The position numbers were made by a program, and so were the translations under genes. A stretch of 42,824 nt of DNA from RGIG9114 sp045592865. GTDB lineage: Bacteria; Bacillota; Clostridia; Oscillospirales; JAGBHD01. The DNA is taken from assembly GCA_045592865.1 (NCBI GenBank), contig JAZNVP010000046.1, positions 1 to 42,824 of the forward strand. Direction: 5' to 3'. How positions within the stretch are numbered: the first letter of the stretch is position 1; every line of letters starts with the position of its first letter. This document shows, one piece after another, positions 1 to 8,668 of this stretch. The notes under the pieces are model-generated. The model was not told the DNA's origin. It was given only the letters and a program-made list of their open reading frames with translations, and searched no databases.

Positions 1-1
1 A

Positions 2-280
2 TGGTGTCAGTTTTGTTTTTAGTTGGATACGCTGATGATTGTAGAAATGGATGTATTCACCTATGAGGAGGCGAGCCTCCTCATAGGTCTGAAGTTTAAC
101 ACGATAAATGCATTCTGTTTTGAGAATTGAAAAGAAATTTACAGCCAAAGCATTGTCATACGGATTACCGCGTCTTGACATCGACGGCGTAATATTGTAT
201 TCTTGGGTTAGCTTAAAATACCCGTGTGAAGTGTATTGAAAGCCTTGGTCACTGTGGAGTTGCAGCTCTGCGGTGATCTT
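2..280 (-). pseudogene. IS3-family transposase (OrfB), C-terminal fragment
   Basis: Reading the minus strand from about 280 down to the window edge gives an uninterrupted reading frame of about 93 codons that matches the end of the DDE integrase domain of IS3-family transposases. Visible pieces are HSDQGFQYTS, PSMSRRGNPYDNA, FFSILKTECIYR, YEEARLLIGEYIHFYN and RIQLKTKLTP. The block NPYDNA...NFFSILKTE contains the region of the last catalytic acidic residue; the usual glutamate of the AENFF motif reads Val-Asn here (LAVNFF), so that acid appears to be lost. The C-terminal end is cut by the window edge. The N-terminal part, with the first two catalytic aspartates, is absent: the frame meets the YitT gene at about 272-285. 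It is therefore a dead remnant. The family call is sure; the sub-group (IS150/IS3-like) is a guess. Confidence 0.85.
59..88. repeat. Perfect 14-bp inverted repeat inside the transposase fragment
   Basis: Bases 59-72 (ACCTATGAGGAGGC) are perfectly complementary to 75-88, with only two bases between them. It overlaps the codons for TYEEARLLIGE of the transposase, so it may be a coincidence of the Glu-Glu-Ala-Arg-Leu-Leu codons. It would still form a very stable hairpin on either strand. Confidence 0.7.
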
Positions 281-854
281 TATTCTCGAAAAAATCGTTC
301 CTCTTTCAGCACCTCTTTCGGCGCAACCGTTTTTAGAGCTTATCTATGCAATGCTTCTGACCGCCATCGGCTCGGCGCTTATCTTCTATGCGGGAGCCTC
401 TTCTGGCGGCACAGATATCGTGGCGCTCATTTTGAAAAAATACACGAAAACCGACGTCGGAAAGGCGCTTTTGGCAGTCGACTTTATCGTAGCGGCAAGT
501 GCGTTTTTCTTCTTCTCGGTTGAAATAGGACTGTTTTCTCTGTTGGGGCTTTTTATAAAAGCCTTCGTTGTTGACAGTGTTATAGAAAGCTTTAATACCT
601 GCAAATATTTTATAGTTATAACGACCGAGCGAGATGCCATCTCGGAATACATAATAAAAACGCTTCACCACGGGGTAACGGCAACCTCGGTGGTCGGGGA
701 ATATACCAAGGAAGAAAAAACGATGATTCACACCGTTTGCAAAAGGATCGAAGCTATTAATCTCCGCAGTAAGATAAAGGAGATCGACCCAAAAGCCTTT
801 GTGATAATAACAACCAGCAACGAAATCATCGGAAGAGGATTCAGAAGCGTTTAG
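273..854 (+). CDS. YitT family membrane protein, 5'-truncated
   Basis: The 193-residue product resembles the C-terminal two thirds of YitT-family (DUF161 plus DUF2179) integral membrane proteins, which are normally about 280 residues long. Residues 20-100 hold hydrophobic segments with the family motif AGASSGGTDI. Residues about 105-190 form the cytoplasmic DUF2179 domain (YFIVITTERDAISEYI, HHGVTATSVVGEYT, FVIITTSNEIIGRGF). The first transmembrane helices are missing. The only possible start is a GTG at 273 without a convincing ribosome binding site, and an in-frame stop lies at 237-239. The upstream DNA belongs to the transposase remnant, so the gene was probably cut by a rearrangement and is likely non-functional or poorly expressed. 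The cellular role of YitT proteins is not well established. Confidence 0.8.
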   Translation: MIFILEKIVPLSAPLSAQPFLELIYAMLLTAIGSALIFYAGASSGGTDIVALILKKYTKTDVGKALLAVDFIVAASAFFFFSVEIGLFSLLGLFIKAFVVDSVIESFNTCKYFIVITTERDAISEYIIKTLHHGVTATSVVGEYTKEEKTMIHTVCKRIEAINLRSKIKEIDPKAFVIITTSNEIIGRGFRSV

Positions 855-863
855 GGGGTAAAA

Positions 864-1340
864 ATGAATTTAATTGTAAAACAGAAATTCTCGTTAGGCT
901 TTGCGAAATTTGAAATATATAACGAAAACGAAGAGATAGTCTATACCGCCGAAGCGAAATTTTCCTTTGGCGGAAGATTAATTCTCTATAACACCTTCGG
1001 TGCAGAACTGGGGGTTGTGAAAGGGGTTCCTTTTTCGTTTCTTCCGAGATATGAGATCTATAAAGAGGACGTTTTTTTGGGAAGCGTCAGAAAGAAGTTC
1101 AGTTTCTTTAAGCCCTTTTTTGAGATAGACTATAACGGGTGGACTCTGGAGGGCAGTTTTTCGGAACTTGAGTATCGGCTTAATGCGCCCGACGGGTCTC
1201 CCGTTGCGAGTATATCAAGAAAGGCTTTTTCTTGGACAGATAGATATTTTGTCTCGATCCATGACGATAGATCGGTTATAGAAATTCTGCTCATAATCCT
1301 CTGCCTTGATGAAGACAGGGAAAGAAGTCAGAGAAACTGA
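864..1340 (+). CDS. LURP-one-related / YxjI-like protein
   Basis: The 158-residue soluble protein has the alternating beta-strand pattern of the LURP-one-related (YxjI, tubby-like) fold. Signs are KQKFSLGFAKFEIYNENEEIVYTAEAK near the start (given here only as the family-like opening strands), a middle DVFLGSVRKKFSFFKPFFEI segment and a late GSPVASISRKAF strand. These proteins are thought to act as membrane-tethered or lipid-binding scaffolds, but no biochemical role can be assigned. The start ATG at 864 follows a good GGGGG-containing ribosome binding site 9 bases after the YitT stop, so the two were probably co-transcribed before the upstream truncation. A weak AT-rich hairpin (1365-1383) lies downstream. 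The family call rests on pattern similarity and is moderately sure. Confidence 0.6.
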   Translation: MNLIVKQKFSLGFAKFEIYNENEEIVYTAEAKFSFGGRLILYNTFGAELGVVKGVPFSFLPRYEIYKEDVFLGSVRKKFSFFKPFFEIDYNGWTLEGSFSELEYRLNAPDGSPVASISRKAFSWTDRYFVSIHDDRSVIEILLIILCLDEDRERSQRN

Positions 1341-1415
1341 AAAAATGCATAAATTTTGAAAAGAAAACAACGAAATGTTGTTTAAATATATAGGTAGAAA
1401 TATGTGTTTTTCCTA

Positions 1416-1444
1416 TTGATTATTACACTGTCTTATGGTATAAT
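1416..1444 (+). promoter_or_regulatory. Sigma-A promoter of the pyrimidine operon
   Basis: A TTGATT -35 box (1416-1421) and a perfect TATAAT -10 box (1439-1444) are separated by 17 bases. Transcription would begin near 1451, leaving a leader of only about 25 bases before the pyrC ATG at 1477. That is too short for a PyrR-type attenuator, and none is visible. Confidence 0.85.
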
Positions 1445-1476
1445 ATTCTGAGTTGAAAACGAAAGGGGAAACTGAG

Positions 1477-2754
1477 ATGCAGATGCTACTAAAAGGCGGC
1501 AATATATTTGACGGCGAACGCTTCCATAACGGCGATATTCTCATTTCCGACGGAGTTATTGTTTCGATTTCCCCCAATATTTCTATTTCTGGTTTTAACG
1601 GTCGCATTATTGATTGCGGTCGTTTTTTTATTGTCCCGTCCTTTGCAGATATCCACGTTCATTTAAGAGAGCCGGGGTTCTCGCATAAGGGAACGGTAAA
1701 AAGCGAAACCGCGGCGGCAGCGGCAGGCGGATATACCCACGTGTGTGCGATGCCAAACCTTAACCCCGCGCCCGACTCAAAAGAAAACTTGGAAAAGGAA
1801 CTCGAAATAATAAAACGCGATGCTCTTATTGAGGTCCTGCCTTACGGAACCTTAACCAAGGGAAGCCGCGGAGAAACTCTTTCGGATATGGAAGAAATGA
1901 GCCCTTATGTCTTCGGCTTTTCTGATGACGGAAAAGGTGTTCAGAACGAAGAAATGATTATTAAGGCGATGAAAAAGGCAAAAGAACTCAGAAAACCCAT
2001 CTCGGCACACTGTGAGGTCGATGCGCTTTTAACGGGCGGAAGCATTCACGACGGAGAGTGGGCAAGGAAAAGAGGTCTTAAAGGCATTTCGTCTGAAAGT
2101 GAATGGAAAATGATCGAACGAGATTTAAAACACGCTCTCGAAATCGGGTGCCGATATAACGTTTGCCATATCTCAACCAAAGAAAGCGTTGCGCTCATAA
2201 GAGAAGCAAAGAAGAAGGGGAAGAATATAACAAGCGAAACGGCTCCTCACTATCTCTGTTTCTCGGAAGACGACCTTAGAGAAGAGGGCAGATTTAAAAT
2301 GAACCCGCCGCTCAGAAGCAAAGAGGATAAAGAGGCGCTCATAGAAGGCTTTATCGATGGCACGATAGACTATCTCGCCACCGACCACGCGCCCCACTCG
2401 GACGAAGAAAAATCGAAAGGCTTTGAAAGTCCGTTCGGTGTGGTAGGTCTGGAAACGGCCTTCGCCACGGTTTATACGGCGCTTGTAAGAAGCGGGAAAA
2501 TGAAACTTGAGACGCTGATAGAAAGAATGGCGGTAAGTCCTAAGAAATTCTTGAGGCGATCTTATAAAATTGAAGAGGGCGCGATTGCGGATCTCGCAAT
2601 AATCGATCTCGAAAGAGAATGGGAGATAAACGGAAAGAACTTTTTATCTGCCGCATCAGCAACGCCCTTTGAGAAAACTAAGGTTTTCGGAAGCATAGAA
2701 TACACGATCTATAATGGGAGGATAGTATGGGAAAGAAAATTAACGCAAAACTGA
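1477..2754 (+). CDS. pyrC: Dihydroorotase
   Basis: Class I dihydroorotase (425 residues) makes dihydroorotate from N-carbamoyl-aspartate, step three of UMP synthesis, in the cytoplasm. The zinc-binding HVHLREPG motif is at residues 60-67. The later metal and substrate motifs FSDDGKGVQ, AHCEVDAL, NVCHISTKES, ETAPHYL and KMNPPLRS follow, and ATDHAPHS carries the catalytic Asp at about residue 303. The ATG at 1477 is chosen because it sits 9 bases after an AAGGGG ribosome binding site. An in-frame TTG at 1453 lies within two bases of the predicted transcription start and cannot be used well. The gene heads the pyr operon and overlaps carA by 28 bases. Confidence 0.95.
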   Translation: MQMLLKGGNIFDGERFHNGDILISDGVIVSISPNISISGFNGRIIDCGRFFIVPSFADIHVHLREPGFSHKGTVKSETAAAAAGGYTHVCAMPNLNPAPDSKENLEKELEIIKRDALIEVLPYGTLTKGSRGETLSDMEEMSPYVFGFSDDGKGVQNEEMIIKAMKKAKELRKPISAHCEVDALLTGGSIHDGEWARKRGLKGISSESEWKMIERDLKHALEIGCRYNVCHISTKESVALIREAKKKGKNITSETAPHYLCFSEDDLREEGRFKMNPPLRSKEDKEALIEGFIDGTIDYLATDHAPHSDEEKSKGFESPFGVVGLETAFATVYTALVRSGKMKLETLIERMAVSPKKFLRRSYKIEEGAIADLAIIDLEREWEINGKNFLSAASATPFEKTKVFGSIEYTIYNGRIVWERKLTQN

Positions 2755-3821
2755 TATGTGAAAACGGAAGAGAGTTTTACGGAACCTATTTCGGAGCAGA
2801 AAAAGAGGTGGTTTGTCCCTTGGCGGTAAGCACCGCTATGGTGGGATATCAGGAAGCGATAAGCGATCCAACGAGTGCGTCTTTAGGTGTGGTAATAACC
2901 TACCCCATCATCGGTAACTACGGAATTACCGATGAGGATAACGAAACCAAAACCCCCTCCCTTGCGGCTTTGATCGTGAGAGAATATAACGATATGCCCT
3001 CAAATTTCAGATGCACAAGGACCCTTTCCGAGTGGCTTGAGGAAAACGGCATAGTAGGTTTTTCCGGGATTGACACCCGCGCCCTTGCAAAAATGCTCAG
3101 AGAAGAGGGTTCGATGCGCGGAATTATAACGACCCCCGAAACAACCGCCGAAGAGGGTGTTAAAAGAATAAAAGAAACGGCCGAGAGCACCGATCTTGTC
3201 AAAAAGGTAAGTTCTAAGAAGACCTGGTATGTAAGAACGGCAGACCATAAATTCAACGTAGTCGCAATCGACTGCGGAATTAAGCAGAATATTATAAAAA
3301 TGCTCGGCAAAAGAGCCTGCAACGTAACGGTTGTTCCCTATAACACCTCGGCAGAAGAAATTCTCGCCCTCAAGCCCGACGGAGTCTTGATCTCCAACGG
3401 ACCGGGGAACCCTGAAGACGTTCCGGAGGTTATAAAAACCGTATCCAGCCTATTAGATAAGGTGGCAATTCTCGGAATAGGCCTTGGCCATCAGGTGCTC
3501 TGTCTTGCGTCTGGCGGTAAAGTCTACAAAATGAAGAACTCGCACTGCGGCGGAAACCACCCCGTAAGAAACCTTGAAACAGGAAAGATAGAAATAACCG
3601 CGCAGAACCACTCTTTCGCAGTATGCGAGGAGTCGCTTAAAGGAACGGGACTTATCGTAACCCATAAAAACGTGCTCGACGGCACCGTTGAGGGAATGAA
3701 ACTGGAGAACGGAAATGCGCTTTCTGTTCAGCACCACCCCGAAAGTGCGCCCGGACCGCAGGATAGTGAATATATATTCGACGTTTTTGCAGAAATGATG
3801 TCAAAAGGAGGTAAAGAATAA
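2727..3821 (+). CDS. carA: Carbamoyl-phosphate synthase small subunit, catalytic Cys replaced by Gly
   Basis: The 364-residue small subunit normally hydrolyses glutamine and channels ammonia to CarB. The N-terminal CPSase_sm domain (about 1-140) and the class I glutamine amidotransferase domain (about 175-360) are both full length. The triad His and Glu are present in HHPESAPGP (His337, Glu339). The nucleophile elbow, which in the family reads GICLGHQ, is GIGLGHQ here: codon 3480-3482 is GGC, so the catalytic Cys (Cys269 in E. coli) is Gly252. The nearest cysteine is seven residues later (HQVLC). The rest of the domain is well conserved, with no sign of decay. If the base is correct, the subunit cannot form the glutamyl thioester and the enzyme should depend on free ammonia. 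Its ribosome binding site GGGAGG lies inside pyrC. It shares one base with the start of carB. Confidence 0.95.
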   Translation: MGKKINAKLICENGREFYGTYFGAEKEVVCPLAVSTAMVGYQEAISDPTSASLGVVITYPIIGNYGITDEDNETKTPSLAALIVREYNDMPSNFRCTRTLSEWLEENGIVGFSGIDTRALAKMLREEGSMRGIITTPETTAEEGVKRIKETAESTDLVKKVSSKKTWYVRTADHKFNVVAIDCGIKQNIIKMLGKRACNVTVVPYNTSAEEILALKPDGVLISNGPGNPEDVPEVIKTVSSLLDKVAILGIGLGHQVLCLASGGKVYKMKNSHCGGNHPVRNLETGKIEITAQNHSFAVCEESLKGTGLIVTHKNVLDGTVEGMKLENGNALSVQHHPESAPGPQDSEYIFDVFAEMMSKGGKE

Positions 3822-6800
3822 TGCCGAAAAGAACCGATATAAAGAAAATCTTGGTAATTGGCTCGGGCCCTATCGTTATCGGACAGGCTGCCGAGTTCGA
3901 CTATGCAGGAACTCAGGCTTGTCTTGCCCTTAAAGAAGAGGGTTATGAAGTTATTCTTGTTAACTCCAACCCTGCAACCATAATGACCGACACAAATATT
4001 GCAGATAAAATCTATATGGAGCCTCTGACTCTTGAATACGTTGCGAAGATCATAAGATACGAGCGCCCCGACGCAATTCTCCCCTCCCTTGGCGGACAAA
4101 CAGGTCTTAACCTCGCAAGTCAGCTTCACAGAAAGGGAATTCTGCAGGAGTGCGGCGTTGAAATGCTCGGAACAAGCTTTGATAGCATAGATATGGCAGA
4201 GGACAGAGAGCGCTTTAAGGAGCTCTGCGAAAGAGTAGGAGAACCCGTTCTCCCGAGTGAAATAGCCCATTCTATAAAGGAAGCCGAAGAGGAAGCAGAA
4301 AGAATTGGATACCCCGTTGTTCTCCGTCCTGCCTTCACCCTCGGCGGAACGGGCGGCGGCTTTGCCGATAACGTGGAAGAACTCCGCGAAATAATGAAAA
4401 ATGCGCTCGAACTTTCTCCCGTTCATCAGGTTCTTGTTGAAAAGAGCATAAAGGGATATAAAGAGATAGAGTTCGAGGTAATGCGCGACGCGAACGACAC
4501 CGCTATAACTATATGCAGTATGGAAAATATGGACCCCGTTGGTATCCACACGGGTGACTCTATAGTCGTGGCGCCCAGCCAGACCCTTACAAATAAAGAA
4601 TATCATATGCTCAGAGATAGCGCCCTAAAGCTTATCAGAGCGCTTAAGATAGAGGGCGGATGCAACGTTCAGTTTGCTCTCGACCCCTATTCCTTCAGAT
4701 ATTATCTTATCGAGGTAAACCCCCGAGTTTCCCGTTCGTCAGCACTTGCGTCAAAGGCGAGCGGCTTTCCGATAGCGAGGGTTTCTGCAAAGGTCGCAAC
4801 AGGACTTCACCTCGACGAGATAAAAATTGCAACGACCCCCGCTTCCTTTGAGCCGTCTATCGACTATATCGTAACAAAGGTTGCAAGATTCCCGTTCGAT
4901 AAGTTCTCAACCGCATCCAACCGCCTTTCAACTCAGATGAAGGCAACGGGTGAGGTAATGAGCATCGGAAGAACCTTTGAGGAAAGTCTTTTAAAGGCTA
5001 TCCGTTCGCTTGAAATCGGCGTTTGCCATATCCATATGAAAAAGTTCGACGGTGTTTCTGCCGATGAGCTTATGAAATATATCCGTGAGGGAACAGATGA
5101 CCGAATCTTTGCAATAGCAGAGCTCATAAGAAAAGGAACCGACCTCGGTCTTATCAACGCGGCAACCAAAATCGATATGTTCTTCCTATATAAGATGAAG
5201 AATATCGTGGAGGCAGAAAGCCTTATCAAAAAGGGAATGTCGGATGAGGACCTCAGAGAAGTTAAGAAAATGGGCTTCTCGGATGAATATATCGGCGGAA
5301 AGATAGGCAAAACCGAAGAAGAAATGTTCCTTTTAAGAAAAGAAAAGGGAATTATGCCCGTATATAAAATGATAGATACCTGCGCGGGTGAATTCAAGGC
5401 TTACGTTCCGTATTTCTATTCCACCTATGAAGAGGAAAACGAATCGGTAGTTGATAAAAAGAAAAAGATAATCGTTTTAGGCTCAGGACCTATCAGAATA
5501 GGTCAGGGCGTTGAGTTCGATTATTCAACCGTCCGTGCCGTTTGGGCAATTCAGAAGATGGGTTATCAGGCAATAATCATAAACAACAACCCCGAAACTG
5601 TCTCCACCGACTACACAACGGGAGACAAGCTCTATTTCGAGCCCTTGGCAGTCGAGGACGTTATGAATATCATAGACCTCGAAAAACCCGATGGCGTTAT
5701 AGTAACCCTCGGCGGTCAGACCGCTATTAACCTCTGTGAACCCTTAACCAAACTCGGTGTTAAGATTATCGGTTCGGGACAAGAGGCTATCGACAGAGCC
5801 GAAAACAGAGATTCGTTCGAGAAAATAATGGAAAAACTCGGAATTCCTCAGCCTAAGGGTCAGGCAGTAACCGATATCGAAGCGGGAGTAAGAGCCGCAA
5901 AAGAGATAGGTTACCCCGTTCTCGTTCGCCCGAGCTACGTTCTCGGCGGAAGAGCGATGCAGATAGTAAACAGCGAGGAGTCGCTCAGAAGATATCTGCA
6001 GACCGCGGTTGAAATAGACGAAAGCCGTCCCGTTCTCGTTGATAAATATATCACGGGTAAGGAGCTCGAGGTCGACGCAGTTTGCGACGGAAAAGACGTG
6101 TTTATCCCCGGAATTATGCAGCACGTTGAAAGAACGGGCATCCATTCGGGTGACTCAATAAGCGTTTACCCCACCTTCAGTATAAGCGACGAGGTTAAAG
6201 AGAAGATAGTGGGCTATACCGTTAAACTCGGTCTCGGCATCGGCATTATCGGACTTTATAACATTCAGTTTATCGTTGACGGTAACGACGACGTCTACGT
6301 TATCGAGGTTAACCCCCGTTCTTCGAGAACGGTGCCCTTTATTTCAAAATCTTCTTCCCGCCCCTTAGCCGATATAGCAACCTTCGTTATGCTCGGGAAA
6401 TCACTTAAGGAGCAGGGAATTGGCTTCGTTATGCCTCCTCAGAGGGATAAATGGTTCGTTAAAGCACCTGCGTTCAGCTTCTCCAAGATCAGAGGCGCCG
6501 ATGCATATCTCTCCCCCGAAATGAAATCAACGGGTGAAGCAATAGGATACGACCACTCTCTCAACAGAGCGCTTTATAAAGCGCTTCAGTCCTCGGGAAT
6601 GAACGTTGCTAACTACGGAACAATTCTCGTAACCATTTCAGACTCTGATAAGAAAAGAGCGCTTCCGCTTATAAAGAGATTTTATGACCTCGGCTTTAAC
6701 ATCGAGGCAACAAGAGGAACCGCCGAGTTCTTAAAGCAGAACGGCATCAAAACAAGGGTAAAGAGAAAGATAAGCGAAGGCAGTGATGAAATTCTCGATT

Positions 6801-7000
6801 CGCTCAGAAAAGGTTATGTAAGCTACGTTATCAATACCCGAGATTATGATTCGGATAACGAAAGCTCCGATGGCTTTAAGATCCGTCGCTGCTCGGTTGA
6901 AAACAACGTAACGATGTTTACCGCGCTTGAAACGGTTGAAGTTCTTCTCGACGTTTTAGAGGAAATAACCATCGGAATCTCAACAATAGATTCAAAATAA
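3821..7000 (+). CDS. carB: Carbamoyl-phosphate synthase large subunit
   Basis: The 1059-residue subunit makes carbamoyl phosphate from bicarbonate, ammonia and two ATP. Two homologous halves are visible. The first begins at KKILVIGSGPIVIGQAAEFD and has an ATP-grasp fold with RPAFTLGGTGGGFA. The second begins near residue 545 (KIIVLGSGPIRIGQGVEFDY) with RPSYVLGGRAMQIV. Between them is the oligomerisation region, and the last ~130 residues are the MGS-like allosteric domain. The length is close to the 1073 residues of the E. coli enzyme. The ATG overlaps the carA stop (TAATG) and is preceded by AAAGGAGG. All key regions look intact, so ammonia-dependent synthesis would still be possible despite the altered CarA. 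Confidence 0.96.
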   Translation: MPKRTDIKKILVIGSGPIVIGQAAEFDYAGTQACLALKEEGYEVILVNSNPATIMTDTNIADKIYMEPLTLEYVAKIIRYERPDAILPSLGGQTGLNLASQLHRKGILQECGVEMLGTSFDSIDMAEDRERFKELCERVGEPVLPSEIAHSIKEAEEEAERIGYPVVLRPAFTLGGTGGGFADNVEELREIMKNALELSPVHQVLVEKSIKGYKEIEFEVMRDANDTAITICSMENMDPVGIHTGDSIVVAPSQTLTNKEYHMLRDSALKLIRALKIEGGCNVQFALDPYSFRYYLIEVNPRVSRSSALASKASGFPIARVSAKVATGLHLDEIKIATTPASFEPSIDYIVTKVARFPFDKFSTASNRLSTQMKATGEVMSIGRTFEESLLKAIRSLEIGVCHIHMKKFDGVSADELMKYIREGTDDRIFAIAELIRKGTDLGLINAATKIDMFFLYKMKNIVEAESLIKKGMSDEDLREVKKMGFSDEYIGGKIGKTEEEMFLLRKEKGIMPVYKMIDTCAGEFKAYVPYFYSTYEEENESVVDKKKKIIVLGSGPIRIGQGVEFDYSTVRAVWAIQKMGYQAIIINNNPETVSTDYTTGDKLYFEPLAVEDVMNIIDLEKPDGVIVTLGGQTAINLCEPLTKLGVKIIGSGQEAIDRAENRDSFEKIMEKLGIPQPKGQAVTDIEAGVRAAKEIGYPVLVRPSYVLGGRAMQIVNSEESLRRYLQTAVEIDESRPVLVDKYITGKELEVDAVCDGKDVFIPGIMQHVERTGIHSGDSISVYPTFSISDEVKEKIVGYTVKLGLGIGIIGLYNIQFIVDGNDDVYVIEVNPRSSRTVPFISKSSSRPLADIATFVMLGKSLKEQGIGFVMPPQRDKWFVKAPAFSFSKIRGADAYLSPEMKSTGEAIGYDHSLNRALYKALQSSGMNVANYGTILVTISDSDKKRALPLIKRFYDLGFNIEATRGTAEFLKQNGIKTRVKRKISEGSDEILDSLRKGYVSYVINTRDYDSDNESSDGFKIRRCSVENNVTMFTALETVEVLLDVLEEITIGISTIDSK

Positions 7001-7010
7001 GAGGATAGAA

Positions 7011-7745
7011 ATGAAAGACGTTATTTTTGAGCTGATAGCGAAAAGACAGCTCACTTCTGATACCTATGAACTGATTTTAAGGGGCGACACGACTGATATC
7101 ACCGCCCCGGGTCAGTTTGTGAATATCGAGATTGAGGGACTTTATCTTCGCCGTCCCATCTCGGTCTGCGATGTCGAAGGGGATAAACTCACCCTTATCG
7201 TTAAGGTAGTGGGCGAGGGAACCGAAAGGCTCTGCGGATATGAGATCGGCAGAAAAATAAAGGTCCTCTCGGGTCTTGGAAACGGCTTCGATATAAATAA
7301 ATGCGGCAAGAACAACGTTCTTGTAGGCGGCGGTGTTGGAACTCCCCCTATGTATATGCTCGCAAAAAAACTTATCGAAAAGGGCGTTTACCCCAAGGTA
7401 GTTCTCGGATTTGCCGATAAGGAAAGCGTAATTTATAAAGAAGAGTTCGAAAAACTCGGACTTTCGGTAATAATCGCAACGGTCGACGGAAGTTATGGCG
7501 TTAAAGGTTTTGTAACCGACGCGTTAAAAACGCTTCCCGAAACCGATTATATCTATACCTGCGGTCCCGAGCCGATGTTAAAGGCGCTTCACGGAGTATT
7601 CTCCGAAAACGGCCAGTTCTCGTTCGAGGAAAGAATGGGTTGCGGCTTCGGCGCTTGTATGGGATGCTCTTGCAAAACAAAATACGGAAATAAAAGAATC
7701 TGCAAGGATGGTCCCATCCTTTTCGCAGAAGAGATTGTGTGGTGA
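7011..7745 (+). CDS. pyrK: Dihydroorotate dehydrogenase B, electron transfer subunit
   Basis: The 244-residue iron-sulfur flavoprotein passes electrons from dihydroorotate via PyrD to NAD+. The FAD-binding motif LRRPISVCD lies near residue 45. An NAD-binding segment with VGGGVGTPPMY follows around residue 105. The [2Fe-2S] cluster is supplied by cysteines in CGFGACMGCSCKT and ICKDGP at the C-terminus (about residues 205-235). It follows carB by 10 bases. The stop codon lies just before the pyrD ATG. A PyrK-PyrD pair marks the class 1B, NAD-linked enzyme typical of Gram-positive bacteria. Confidence 0.94.
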   Translation: MKDVIFELIAKRQLTSDTYELILRGDTTDITAPGQFVNIEIEGLYLRRPISVCDVEGDKLTLIVKVVGEGTERLCGYEIGRKIKVLSGLGNGFDINKCGKNNVLVGGGVGTPPMYMLAKKLIEKGVYPKVVLGFADKESVIYKEEFEKLGLSVIIATVDGSYGVKGFVTDALKTLPETDYIYTCGPEPMLKALHGVFSENGQFSFEERMGCGFGACMGCSCKTKYGNKRICKDGPILFAEEIVW

Positions 7746-7750
7746 GCATA

Positions 7751-8668
7751 ATGAAAGATTTAAAAGTAACCCTTAGCGGAATAGAACTTTCCAACCCCAT
7801 AATTCCCGCAAGCGGAACCTTTGGCTACGGAAGAGAGTTCGCAGAATTTTATGATATCAGTATGCTCGGCTCCTTCTCGATCAAGGGAACGACCCTTAAC
7901 GAAAGATTCGGCAATCCCACCCCGAGAATAGCCGAAACCCCCTCGGGAATGCTCAACGCAGTAGGGCTTCAGAACCCCGGTGTTGATGCGGTTCTCGAAA
8001 AGGAAATGCCAAACATTAAAAAGATATTCGGCAAACCCGTTCTCGCAAACGTCGGCGGATTTTCCAAAGAGGAATACGTAACCTGCTGTGAAAAATTTGA
8101 CTCTTGCGAAAACGTTGGTATAATAGAGGTTAATATCAGTTGTCCCAACGTCCACGGCGGCGGAATGAGTTTCGGAACCACCGCTTCAGGTGCCGCAGAA
8201 ATAACAAAAGCGGTCCGTGCAGTAACCAAGAAACCCCTCTACATTAAACTTTCCCCGAACGTAACCGATATCGTCGAGATAGCAAAAGCCTGTGAGGATG
8301 CAGGTGCCGACGGTATCAGTATGATAAACACCCTTTTGGGAATGAGAATAGACCTCAAAAAGAGAGCACCTCTTCTTAAAAATACAACCGGCGGACTTTC
8401 GGGTCCCGCAGTTTTCCCCGTTGCCGTCAGAATGGTATATCAGGTCTATAAAGCAATAAATATTCCCATTATCGGAATGGGCGGAATAGAAAAGGCAGAA
8501 GACGTTATCGAAATGATGATGGCGGGGGCCACCGCAGTTGAGGTTGGCGCGGCAAACCTTACGGACCCTTATGCTTGTAAAAATATAATCGAGGAGCTTC
8601 CCTCGGTTATGGAAAAATACGGAATTGAAAAATTGTCAGATATTATAGGAGCGGCTCATTATGAATAA
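7751..8668 (+). CDS. pyrD: Dihydroorotate dehydrogenase B, catalytic subunit
   Basis: The 305-residue FMN-containing TIM barrel oxidises dihydroorotate to orotate. The N-terminal NPIIPASGTFGYG and the substrate loop NISCPNVHGGG, with the catalytic cysteine of class 1B enzymes, are present. FMN and phosphate contacts are visible in KLSPNVTDI, NTLLGMRID, GLSGPAVFP and IGMGGIEKAEDV. The ATG at 7751 is chosen over the GTG codons at 7739 and 7742, because a GGTGAG ribosome binding site formed by the end of pyrK sits just ahead of it. It overlaps pyrF by 8 bases and partners with PyrK. Confidence 0.95.
   Translation: MKDLKVTLSGIELSNPIIPASGTFGYGREFAEFYDISMLGSFSIKGTTLNERFGNPTPRIAETPSGMLNAVGLQNPGVDAVLEKEMPNIKKIFGKPVLANVGGFSKEEYVTCCEKFDSCENVGIIEVNISCPNVHGGGMSFGTTASGAAEITKAVRAVTKKPLYIKLSPNVTDIVEIAKACEDAGADGISMINTLLGMRIDLKKRAPLLKNTTGGLSGPAVFPVAVRMVYQVYKAINIPIIGMGGIEKAEDVIEMMMAGATAVEVGAANLTDPYACKNIIEELPSVMEKYGIEKLSDIIGAAHYE

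Noticed and set aside
1453..1476. TTG start giving an eight-residue longer PyrC
   Set aside because: It lies within two bases of the predicted transcription start and the ribosome binding site lies downstream of it.
1340..1476. A PyrR-binding attenuator or terminator leader for the pyr operon
   Set aside because: No anti-terminator, terminator or PyrR-binding loop is seen; only a weak AT hairpin exists upstream of the promoter.
3728..4606. A 292-codon open frame on the minus strand opposite carB
   Set aside because: It mirrors carB codon bias and its translation shows no known fold or signal; carB on the plus strand is certain.
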